A stretch of DNA of 42,668 bases from positions 1-42,668 of the forward strand of contig NZ_JAJNAL010000041.1 of the NCBI RefSeq assembly GCF_022271405.1, written 5' to 3'. Origin of the DNA: Rhodopseudomonas infernalis. GTDB taxonomy: Bacteria; Pseudomonadota; Alphaproteobacteria; Rhizobiales; Xanthobacteraceae. Positions 37,001 to 42,668 of the stretch are shown in pieces. Made by a program: the position numbers and the translations under genes. Numbering within the stretch: the first letter of the stretch is position 1; every line of letters starts with the position of its first letter. The notes below the pieces were generated by a model. It made no database searches. It was not told the origin of the DNA and saw only the letters and a list, made by a program, of their open reading frames with translations.

Positions 37001-37127
37001 GTTCGTGCTGCCGGCCGTCTATGTGGCGATCGGTACCGACCATCGCGCCGCCGCCGAGACCGATCGCGCCAAGCAGATCGAAGACTACGAAATGGAGCGC
37101 GCCTCGCCGTCGCTGAAGCCGACCTGA
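34023..37127 (+). CDS. RND multidrug efflux transporter, AcrB/MexI-like
   Basis: The inner-membrane pump of 1034 residues, full length for the HAE1 family, starts MVITDIFIKRPVLSLVVSML. The proton-relay segment GLVVDDAIVVVENIHRHLEE in the fourth membrane helix contains the two essential aspartates, and the two large periplasmic porter domains are present on either side of the repeat. The C-terminus ends in the usual short charged tail. The PDLMQGFITTPLEQAVASAE segment near the start is typical. It is in one operon with the TetR gene and adaptor. Substrates cannot be predicted. Confidence 0.96.
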   Translation: MVITDIFIKRPVLSLVVSMLILLIGFRAAMTLPIRQYPKLSNTVVTITTAYPGASPDLMQGFITTPLEQAVASAEGVDYITSSSTLGQSLITVYVKLNFDPNQALTEVLAKVNSVKYLIPREANDPVIVKSTGQTTAVMYLGFSSNELSGSAISDYLTRVVQPVLSTVDGVASADILGGQTFAMRIWLDPLRMAGRNVSPSDISAAIAANNFQAAAGQTKGYLTVSNITTNTDLQNVDQFKRMIVKAQDGGFVRLEDVATVELAAQSTDSSVAFSGERAIFIGVQATPQGNPLNIVTGVRALFPEIERNLPPSMHMKVAYDSTKFIRSSIDEVEKTLIEAVGIVIVVIFLFLASFRSVIIPVVTIPLSLIGVCTAMLALGFSINLLTLLAMVLAIGLVVDDAIVVVENIHRHLEEGKSPVQASLVGAREIVGPVISMTITLAAVYAPIGFLGGLTGALFREFAFTLAGAVIVSGVIALTLSPMMCSVLLKHQESQGWFARKVDSVFGSVTRWYGRQLDRSLDYRPITGLFAVVILGLVGFMYLNTAKELAPEEDQGIVFAVTKGPKYANIDYSNYYGEKLDKAYASFPETDLRFILNGTSGPNNGIAGMLLKPWDERTRSAMKLKPLVQAELSKIEGVNAFAFNLPPLPGGPGGLPIQMVINSTSGFRAVYEEMVKLKDAARKSGLFIVTDSDLDFNQPVVRVTIDRTKASDLGVNMQRLGSTLATLLGGNYVNRFNLEGRSYQVIPQVPRADRLTPQSLEGYYVASATGQQIPLSTLVSIETATDPNALSHYNQLNSATFQAVPMPGVTVGQAVDFLEKQSKNLPTGFGHDYLADARQYVQEGNQLAITFGFALIIIFLVLAAQFESLRDPLVIMITVPMAICGALIPLFFGMATINIYTQVGLLTLVGLISKHGILMVEFARELQIKEALDKRTAIEQSARVRLRPILMTTAAMVTGLLPLLTASGAGAASRFSIGLVVVSGMMIGTLFTLFVLPAVYVAIGTDHRAAAETDRAKQIEDYEMERASPSLKPT

Positions 37128-37373
37128 GGCGTTCGGCTTGCCGCGTCACGCGATCGATCGTCACGCCTTATCGGCTTGCGTTCGTCCGGCTTATGCTGGC
37201 CGAGCAAGCCGTCGTCCGACGTAACGCGTTCGCGGCACGCCTGCAGGATTTGCAACCGTTCGGCGACATGCTCCGCGCCCGCCCGGGGTCGATCGTCGCA
37301 CATATGCGAATCTGCGGGCCGCGGTGACCTCCGCTGTTTGCGAAATCGCGTCGGTCTGCTTAGCTGACGCACC

Positions 37374-38624
37374 ATGAAACACGAGACTGATGTTCTGGTG
37401 CTCGGCGCCGGCATTGTCGGCGTCAGTGCGGCGCTGCATCTGCAGCAGCGCGGTCGCGATGTGGTGCTGGTCGATCGCAACGCCGCCGCCGGCGACGAGA
37501 CCAGCTACGGCAATGCCGGGCTGATCGAGGTCGCCTCGGTGCAGCCCTATCTGTTTCCGCGCGATCTCGGCCATCTGTTGCGTTACGCGCTCAATCGCTC
37601 GGCCGACGTGCATTATCATCTCTCCGGCCTGCCGGAATTCCTGCCGTGGCTGCTGCGGTACTTCATGGCGTCATCGCCGGAGTCCGCCGCGCGGATCGCC
37701 AAGGCGGCGCTGCCGCTGATCCGGCAGAGCCTCGCGGAGCACGAGGCGCTGATCGCCGAAGCCGGCGTGCCGGAGCTGCTGCGCAAGACCGGCTGGATCA
37801 AGCTGTTCCGCACCGAGGCGTCGTTCGGCAAGACCGTCGCCGAGCTCGACAGCGTCAGACGCTTCGGCGTCACCGCCGACGTGCTCGACGATGCGGCGAT
37901 TGCGGCGCGCGAGCCGAACCTGATGGGCCGTTTCGCCGGCGCAGTTCACTGGCTCGAGCCTGGCTTCATTCCCGATCCTGGCGCGCTGGTGAAAGCCTAC
38001 GCGGCGCTGTTCGGCCGCAAGGGCGGCCGCTTCCTGCGCGGCGATGCGCTCACGCTGCAGCAGCAGAGCGGCGGCTGGCGGATCACCACCGACGATGGCG
38101 TCGTCTCGGCGCGCGAAGTGGTGGTGACGCTGGGACCGTGGTCGGATCTGGTGTTTGGGCCGCTCGGCTATCGCATCCCGCTCGGAGTCAAGCGCGGCTA
38201 TCACCAGCACTTCACCACGCGCGGCAACGCGGTGCTGCAGCATCCGGTGCTCGACGCCGATCGCGGTTACTTGCTGGCACCGATGAACCGCGGCATCCGC
38301 CTCACCACCGGCGCCGAATTCGCGCGCCGCGATGCGCCGCCGACTCCGGTGCAGGTGACGCGCGCGCGTGCGCTGGCGCGCGATCTGTTTCCGCTCGGCG
38401 AGGCGATCGAGCCGCAGCCGTGGATGGGGGCGCGTCCGTGTCTGCCCGATATGCTGCCGGTCATCGGCAAGGCGCCCCGCCACGACGGCCTGTGGTTCGA
38501 TTTCGGCCATCAGCATCACGGCCTGACGCTCGGTCCCGTGACGGGGCGGCTGCTTGCCGAGATGATGACCGGCGCAGAACCGCTCGCGGATCCGAAGCCG
38601 TTCGCGCTCGAACGTTTTGGTTGA
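37374..38624 (+). CDS. FAD-dependent oxidoreductase, D-amino acid dehydrogenase-like (DAO family)
   Basis: The product of 416 residues begins with the Rossmann FAD motif VLVLGAGIVGVSAALHLQQR and a SYGNAGLIE segment typical of DadA-like enzymes. The central DAO domain and the C-terminal PWMGARPCLPDMLPVIGKAP, with a GHQHHGLTLGPVTG loop, complete the family pattern. It probably oxidises an amine or D-amino acid and passes electrons to the quinone pool. The substrate is unknown. It appears monocistronic, with about 245 nt upstream and 170 nt downstream free of genes. Confidence 0.9.
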   Translation: MKHETDVLVLGAGIVGVSAALHLQQRGRDVVLVDRNAAAGDETSYGNAGLIEVASVQPYLFPRDLGHLLRYALNRSADVHYHLSGLPEFLPWLLRYFMASSPESAARIAKAALPLIRQSLAEHEALIAEAGVPELLRKTGWIKLFRTEASFGKTVAELDSVRRFGVTADVLDDAAIAAREPNLMGRFAGAVHWLEPGFIPDPGALVKAYAALFGRKGGRFLRGDALTLQQQSGGWRITTDDGVVSAREVVVTLGPWSDLVFGPLGYRIPLGVKRGYHQHFTTRGNAVLQHPVLDADRGYLLAPMNRGIRLTTGAEFARRDAPPTPVQVTRARALARDLFPLGEAIEPQPWMGARPCLPDMLPVIGKAPRHDGLWFDFGHQHHGLTLGPVTGRLLAEMMTGAEPLADPKPFALERFG

Positions 38625-38796
38625 AGCGCGCGGGCCGCGCTCCGGATTGCTTGCATCACACCCGCGGTCGCGGCGATACTGGCCGGATGTTCAGGATGCT
38701 CCGCGGGGCGTCGCTGGGACGTCCTTCGGGCGTATCGTCGCAGCGGACGACAATTCGCAACGCCGACACGCCCTCCTGCCAAAGTCTGGAGCGGCC

Positions 38797-39051
38797 ATGA
38801 AAGTCAACGTCGAGATCGAATGCACCCCCGATGAAGCACGGGCCTTCTTCGGCCTCCCGAATGTGCAGCCGATGCAGACCGCGGTGATGGACAAGCTCCA
38901 GCAGCAGATGATGTCGAACATCGATAAGGTATCACCGGAAGCGTTGATGCAGAGCTGGTTCACCTTCGATCCGAAGATTGCGGAACGCTTCCAGGACATG
39001 TTCGTCACCATGGCCGGCCTCGGCAGCACGTTGCCGAAGGAGAAGAAGTAG
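38797..39051 (+). CDS. DUF6489-like small protein of the PHA granule group
   Basis: The product of 84 residues starts MKVNVEIECTPDEARAFFGL, then VQPMQTAVMDKLQQQMMSNI, and ends lysine-rich. The TPDEARAFFGLP opening is the recognisable family feature. The ATG has a GGAG site. The start used here is internal to a longer open frame whose upstream part has no ribosome site. Its stop (TAG) is directly followed by the ATG of the PhaE-like gene, so the two are co-translated. A role on polyhydroxyalkanoate granules is inferred from its neighbours. Confidence 0.82.
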   Translation: MKVNVEIECTPDEARAFFGLPNVQPMQTAVMDKLQQQMMSNIDKVSPEALMQSWFTFDPKIAERFQDMFVTMAGLGSTLPKEKK

Positions 39052-39378
39052 ATGGTCGACAAGGACAAAGACCCGGCAGCCGCCTGGCAGGCGATGCTCG
39101 GCGAAATGAGCAAGGGCTTCACCACGCTCGCCAACCAGGCCATGGCCACGCCAGAGATCGCCAAGGCGGTCGGGCAGGTGAGCGGCGCCACCGCCGAGGC
39201 GCAGAAGCAGTTCGGCACGATGGTCGAGCAGTATCTGGCCGGCCTCAACCTGCCGACCCGCGCCCAGATGGACGATTTCGAAGCCCGGCTGGCGGCGATC
39301 GAAGCCAAGCTCGACCGGCTCGTCGCAACCATCGGAGAAGGCGCCGCGACGAGCGGCACCAAGTCCCGGGCAAAGTGA
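39052..39378 (+). CDS. PhaE-like protein (polyhydroxyalkanoate synthase subunit-like)
   Basis: The product of 108 residues is mostly helical and carries a C-terminal GLNLPTRAQMDDFEARLAAI segment, which resembles the LPTR motif at the C-terminus of the PhaE subunit of class III PHA synthases. It is much shorter than full PhaE (about 300 residues or more), so it is a PhaE-like or phasin-like protein rather than a complete subunit. It starts immediately at the stop of the DUF6489 gene. A phasin gene follows 213 nt later. Confidence 0.75.
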   Translation: MVDKDKDPAAAWQAMLGEMSKGFTTLANQAMATPEIAKAVGQVSGATAEAQKQFGTMVEQYLAGLNLPTRAQMDDFEARLAAIEAKLDRLVATIGEGAATSGTKSRAK

Positions 39379-39478
39379 AAGCCGGGGGCTTTCAGCTTCT
39401 CAGGCATCGACTCCTGGGGAACGGGTCTCGACGAAAGTCTTAGATCGAGAAATCAATGGCTTAGGATTGGTTTGGGTG

Positions 39479-39507
39479 TTGCGTTGCACCATTTATATTG
39501 CAATGCA
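39479..39507 (+). promoter_or_regulatory. Candidate PhaR operator before the phasin gene
   Basis: Two TGC-rich units, TTGCGTTGCA (39479-39488) and TTGCAATGCA (39498-39507), lie 19 bp apart and bracket a possible -10 TATATT (39494-39499). PhaR, the repressor of phasin genes in Paracoccus and Rhodobacter, binds TGC-rich repeats of this kind. The position about 85 nt before the phasin ATG suits a repressor site. The assignment is an inference. Confidence 0.55.
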
Positions 39508-39591
39508 GCATGAATAGTGCCATATTGAGGGTGTCCCGGGCCGCTCCCGGACGGGGCAAGACCATAGCTCACACGAGGATGGAGACACCCA

Positions 39592-40080
39592 ATGACTGAT
39601 ACCCATACCGAGACCCACGAAGCCGCGTTCGATCAGGTCAAGCAGGCGTTCGCGCCGGTGACCGATGCGTTCAAGAATTTCCAGAACCTGGAAGTTCCGG
39701 AAGCGACCCGCGACTTCGTCAAGCGCGCTGCCGGCACCGCCAAGGAGAAGGCCGCCGACCTGCACGCCGGTTCCGAGAAGCTCACCGCGACTGTCGAAGA
39801 GGCTGTTGCCAATTCGGTCACCGAAGCGGCGCGGATCACCCGCACGATCCAGCAGGCGATCCACCACGACACCCAGGCGTTCTTCGCTGGCATCGACAAG
39901 CTCGCTTCGGCGAAGTCGATCAACGAAGCGGTGCAGATCCAGTCGGATCTGGTTCGCTCGCACGGCGAAGTGCTGGTGTCGCGCGCCAAGTCCGCCACCG
40001 AATATCTCAGCCGCCTCGCCGCCGACTCCGCCAAGTCCGCGCAGGACAATCTGAGCAAGACCTTCAGCAAGTCGGCCTGA
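39592..40080 (+). CDS. Phasin family protein
   Basis: The product of 162 residues is almost entirely amphipathic helix and has the Phasin_2 pattern: FDQVKQAFAPVTDAFKNFQN, then KEKAADLHAGSEKLTATVEE, IHHDTQAFFAGIDKLASAKS and VQIQSDLVRSHGEVLVSRAK. Phasins coat polyhydroxyalkanoate granules and control their size and number. Codon use is strongly biased toward GC-ending codons, as for a highly expressed gene. It has a candidate PhaR operator upstream and an intrinsic terminator downstream, so it is its own transcription unit. Confidence 0.93.
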   Translation: MTDTHTETHEAAFDQVKQAFAPVTDAFKNFQNLEVPEATRDFVKRAAGTAKEKAADLHAGSEKLTATVEEAVANSVTEAARITRTIQQAIHHDTQAFFAGIDKLASAKSINEAVQIQSDLVRSHGEVLVSRAKSATEYLSRLAADSAKSAQDNLSKTFSKSA

Positions 40081-40112
40081 GCCGACTTCGACTGAACCTC
40101 CGGACGCCCTCA

Positions 40113-40139
40113 GGCCCGCTCACGCGGGCCTATTTTTTT
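40113..40139 (+). terminator. Intrinsic terminator after the phasin gene
   Basis: A perfect 7-bp stem GGCCCGC / GCGGGCC with a TCAC loop is followed by TA and a run of seven T. It lies 33 nt after the phasin stop. This is a strong rho-independent terminator, consistent with a highly expressed gene. Confidence 0.93.
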
Positions 40140-40144
40140 GTCCC

Positions 40145-40184
40145 CGTCATTCCGGGGCGTGCGCAGCGCGAGCGCTGAATCCAT
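40145..40184. repeat. Partial palindromic repeat fragment
   Basis: The stretch GTCATTCCGGGGCGTGCGCA, followed by GCGCGAGCGCTGAATCCAT, resembles one half of the rhizobial GTCATTCCGGGGCGC element. The matching inverted half is missing, so it is probably a decayed copy. It separates the phasin gene from the convergent paaE gene. Confidence 0.5.
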
Positions 40185-40268
40185 ATCCGCTGTGCCCGCA
40201 GATCTGGCACGGTGCGCATGGATCTCACTTGCGTATCTCAACGTGAGTGCAGGGACTATTTGCGGGTC

Positions 40269-41357
40269 TTACAGATGGTCGTAGTCCACCACGACCCGCG
40301 CCGTCGTCGGCTTGGCCTGGCACGTCAGGACGAACCCGGCCTGCAGCTCCCAAGGCTCCAGCGAGTAGTTCAGCTCCATCGGCGCCTCGCCCTCGACCAG
40401 CTTGGCGCGGCAGGTGGAGCACATCCCGCCCTTGCAGGCGAACGGCAGATCGACGCCGGCGCGCAGTGCCGCGTCGAGGATAGCTTCGCCCTCAGCTACC
40501 GGGACTTCGCGGCGCTTGCCGTCGATGATCAGCGAGGCGATTGACTTGGGCGGCGCGCCGGGCGCGACGATGGTCTTCGGCCGCGGCTTGCCGCCCAATC
40601 CGGAGACGAAGCGCTCCACATGGATGCGATCCTCGGCGATGCCGAGTTCGCGGCACGCGGCCTCGACGTCGTCGGCCATGCCGGTCGGGCCGCAGATGAA
40701 GACGTGATCGACGCTCGCCGCCGGCAGCATCGCGGTCAGCAGCAGCCGCACCTTGTCGCGGTCGAGCCGGCCCTGCATCACCGGCACGTCCTGCTCCTCC
40801 TGCGACAGCACATGAAACACCGCGAAGCGCTGCAGGTAGCGGTCCTTCAGCGCCTCGAGCGTGTCGCGGAACAGAATCTGTTCGGTCGAGCGATTGCCGT
40901 AGAACAGGAAGAACCGGCTGTCGGGATCGCGCGCCAGCACCGCCTTGATCAGCGACAGGATCGGCGTGATGCCGCTGCCGGCGGCGAAGCCGACGTAAGT
41001 GCGCGCCTCGCTCGCGGCGTGGGCGGCGCCGAACCGGCCGGTCGGCGTCATCACCTCGAGCGTATCGCCGGCTTTCAGCTCTTCGGTCGCCCACACCGAG
41101 AACGCGCCGCCGTCGACCTTCTTCACCGCGATGCGCAGCTCACCGTCGCCCGGGCCGGAGCAGATCGAATAGGAGCGCCGCACCTCCTCGCCGTCCATCG
41201 TGGTGCGCAGCGTCAGATATTGGCCGGGCGCGAACTGATAGGCGTCGGCGAGCTCCGGCGGGATCGTGAACGCCAGCGAGATCGCATCGCGGCCTTCGCG
41301 GCGCAGGTCGCGGATCGTCAGCGGATGGAAGCGCGGAATGGTGGCGGAGATGTTCAT
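40269..41357 (-). CDS. paaE: Phenylacetyl-CoA epoxidase reductase subunit PaaE
   Basis: The product of 362 residues has an FAD-binding ferredoxin reductase domain (RRSYSICSGPGD for FAD, VGFAAGSGITPILSLIKAVL for NAD(P)H) and a C-terminal plant-type [2Fe-2S] domain with CKGGMCSTC and a distal cysteine in VLTCQAKP. It passes electrons from NADPH to the PaaABC oxygenase that forms the ring epoxide of phenylacetyl-CoA. The start MNISATIPRFHPL lies 8 nt after the paaD stop. It is the last gene of the visible paa unit. A longer in-frame start inside paaD has no family match. Confidence 0.95.
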   Translation of the reverse strand: MNISATIPRFHPLTIRDLRREGRDAISLAFTIPPELADAYQFAPGQYLTLRTTMDGEEVRRSYSICSGPGDGELRIAVKKVDGGAFSVWATEELKAGDTLEVMTPTGRFGAAHAASEARTYVGFAAGSGITPILSLIKAVLARDPDSRFFLFYGNRSTEQILFRDTLEALKDRYLQRFAVFHVLSQEEQDVPVMQGRLDRDKVRLLLTAMLPAASVDHVFICGPTGMADDVEAACRELGIAEDRIHVERFVSGLGGKPRPKTIVAPGAPPKSIASLIIDGKRREVPVAEGEAILDAALRAGVDLPFACKGGMCSTCRAKLVEGEAPMELNYSLEPWELQAGFVLTCQAKPTTARVVVDYDHL

Positions 41358-41365
41358 GGCGGCGC

Positions 41366-41869
41366 TCAATGGCACTTGAAGTAATCGAACGGCTCGCGGC
41401 AGCTCTTGCAGCGCCACAGCGCCTTGCAGGAGGTCGAGCCGAATTCGGACAGCTGCTCGGTGTCGACCGAGCCGCATTGCGGGCAAGCGATTTCCAACGC
41501 GCCGAACAGCGCGCGGCGGCCGGATGCGGCGAGCGGCGGCGCGATGCCGTAATCCTTCAGCTTGGCGCGGCCCTCCGGGCTCATCCAGTCGGTTGTCCAG
41601 GCCGGCGCCAGCACCGTTTCGACACGGGCATCGCTGATGCCGGCATGCGCCAGCGCGGTCTCGATCTCCAGCGTGATCATGTTCATGGCCGGGCAGCCGG
41701 AGTAGGTCGGCGTGATCGTGACTTCAACGCAGCCGCCCTGCACACGCACGTCGCGCAGTACGCCGAGATCGGCGATGGTCAGCACCGGGATTTCCGGATC
41801 GACCACTGTCGCGGCGGCGTCCCAGGCGCGGGCGCGCAGCTCGGCGTCGCTGTCCGTTCGCGTCACCAT
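41366..41869 (-). CDS. paaD: Phenylacetyl-CoA epoxidase assembly protein PaaD
   Basis: The product of 167 residues contains a DUF59/MIP18-type domain (VVDPEIPVLTIADLGVLRDV, TPTYSGCPAMNMI) and a C-terminal zinc-ribbon-like segment with CPQC, a further cysteine, and CKSC. PaaD is needed for assembly of the phenylacetyl-CoA epoxidase, probably for iron or iron-sulfur delivery. Its ATG overlaps the end of paaC by 7 nt, so the genes are translationally coupled. The start MVTRTDSDAEL matches the usual length. The longer frame extending upstream overlaps paaC and is a shadow. Confidence 0.95.
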   Translation of the reverse strand: MVTRTDSDAELRARAWDAAATVVDPEIPVLTIADLGVLRDVRVQGGCVEVTITPTYSGCPAMNMITLEIETALAHAGISDARVETVLAPAWTTDWMSPEGRAKLKDYGIAPPLAASGRRALFGALEIACPQCGSVDTEQLSEFGSTSCKALWRCKSCREPFDYFKCH

Positions 41870-42639
41870 GTCTGGCCCGGAAAGGTCCGCTGCATGTATT
41901 GCAGGTCGGTGAGCAGGTGGCCGAGATGCTCGCTGTGCCGGCCGCTGCGACCGCCGCGCTGCACCCACGCGCCGCTCGGCATCGTCAGCGTCGCTTCGCG
42001 GAGCACCGCGCTGAGCGTGCCGTGCCAGGTGTCGCGCAGGCTGGCGGGATCGATCGCGACGCCGGCGTCGATCAGCCGCTGCTCGCCGGCGTCGGTATCG
42101 AACAGCTCGCCGGCGAACGCCCACAGTGCGTCGACGGCGTCCTGCGCGCGGCGATGGCTCTCGTCGGTGCCGTCGCCGAGCCGGATCATCCATTCGGAGG
42201 CATGGCGGAGGTGATAGGCGCTTTCCTTCTCCGACTTGGCGGCGATCGCCGCCAGCGTCGGATCGGTCGAGCGCATCATCGCCCGCCAATACGGATCGGC
42301 GAAGGCCGAGTAGTAGAACTGCCGCGCGAGCGTGCGGGCGAAGTCGCCGTTCGGCTGCTCGACCAGCAGCAGGTTCTGGTAGTCGCGCTCTTCGCGCAAA
42401 TACGCGAGCTGGTCTTCGTCGCGCTCCTTGCCCTCGACGGCTCCCGCATAGCCATACAGCTCGCGCGCCTGGCCGATCAGGTCGAGCGCGATATTCGACA
42501 GCGCCATGTCCTCTTCCAGCATCGGCGCATGCCCGCACCATTCGGACAGCCGATGCCCGAGGATCAGGGCGTCGTCCGCGCGGCGAAGGGCGTAAGTGAA
42601 GAGCGGGGTGTCCGTGGTTTCGATGGAGGCGGCGGGCAT
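41863..42639 (-). CDS. paaC: Phenylacetyl-CoA epoxidase structural subunit PaaC
   Basis: The product of 258 residues is the ferritin-like structural partner of the PaaA catalytic subunit. It starts MPAASIETTDTPLFTYALRR and shows the PaaC pattern: DDALILGHRLSEWCGHAPML, EEDMALSNIALDLIGQAREL, EKESAYHLRHASEWMIRLGD and, at the end, HLGHLLTDLQYMQRTFPGQTW with the last residues reaching the stop. It lacks the full iron ligand set, as is known for PaaC. A GAGGAC site precedes the ATG. paaB and paaA are expected immediately beyond the right edge of the window. Confidence 0.95.
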   Translation of the reverse strand: MPAASIETTDTPLFTYALRRADDALILGHRLSEWCGHAPMLEEDMALSNIALDLIGQARELYGYAGAVEGKERDEDQLAYLREERDYQNLLLVEQPNGDFARTLARQFYYSAFADPYWRAMMRSTDPTLAAIAAKSEKESAYHLRHASEWMIRLGDGTDESHRRAQDAVDALWAFAGELFDTDAGEQRLIDAGVAIDPASLRDTWHGTLSAVLREATLTMPSGAWVQRGGRSGRHSEHLGHLLTDLQYMQRTFPGQTW

Positions 42640-42668
42640 GTCTGATCAACGTCCTCTTGGCACAACGA

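Noticed and set aside
42640-42668. The end of paaB at the right edge
   Set aside because: Only 29 nt remain. One frame has a TGA, but too few codons exist to support a partial gene.

Overview
The window is GC-rich alphaproteobacterial chromosome, most likely from a Rhodopseudomonas palustris-like member of the Nitrobacteraceae. This rests on codon use, on REP-like palindromic repeats resembling those I know from Bradyrhizobium and Rhodopseudomonas, on a ferredoxin reductase that closely resembles (from memory) palustrisredoxin reductase, and on the gene families present. No rRNA, tRNA, CRISPR array, insertion sequence or prophage was seen. The content is metabolic, transport and signalling genes.

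Layout. (1) 132-5376, minus strand: a complete branched-chain amino acid/amide ABC transporter operon transcribed livH-livM-livG-livF-livK, with a palindromic repeat between livG and livF. (2) 5713-6647: a 50-residue Gln-rich protein gene with its own terminator, then a membrane protein of unknown function. (3) 6821-13882, plus strand: a cox-type molybdenum hydroxylase cluster (coxG, coxS, coxM, coxD/MoxR, coxE/VWA, an XdhC/CoxF-type factor split into two genes, and a MoeA-MobA-like fusion). No large, molybdenum-binding subunit gene (coxL) is present, although coxS and coxM are only 55 nt apart. (4) 13972-16030: a DUF4189 gene broken by one stop codon, a small membrane protein, and a membrane-bound GGDEF diguanylate cyclase. 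(5) 16087-19738: a TetR regulator with a perfect 24-bp palindrome at its start, translationally coupled to an HlyD-family lipoprotein, an ABC ATPase and an ABC-2 permease. (6) 19751-23882: a class III adenylate cyclase, a BcsS-like secreted protein, a small protein and a DUF72-DUF488 pair. (7) 24182-26819: a GtrB-GtrA fusion glycosyltransferase coupled to a family-39 (PMT/ArnT-like) glycosyltransferase.

(8) 26964-31796: a PuR-like FAD ferredoxin reductase, two kinds of palindromic repeat, a PfkB kinase, a double VOC (glyoxalase-fold) protein and a cytochrome P450. (9) 31966-37127: a second TetR-first efflux cassette, divergent from the P450, with a TetR-MFP overlap followed by an RND pump. 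(10) 37374-40139: a DadA-like FAD oxidoreductase and a polyhydroxyalkanoate granule group (DUF6489, PhaE-like, phasin) with a TGC-rich repeat pair before the phasin and a clear terminator after it. (11) 40269-42639, minus strand: paaC-paaD-paaE of the phenylacetyl-CoA epoxidase operon. The upstream paaA and paaB would lie beyond the right edge.

The genes fit a versatile soil or freshwater aromatic degrader: amino acid/amide uptake, phenylacetate catabolism, P450 oxidation, efflux, carbon storage and c-di-GMP/cAMP signalling. The least ordinary points are the cox cluster without coxL, the single-stop pseudogene, the clean TetR operators and the strongly translated-looking 50-residue gene.
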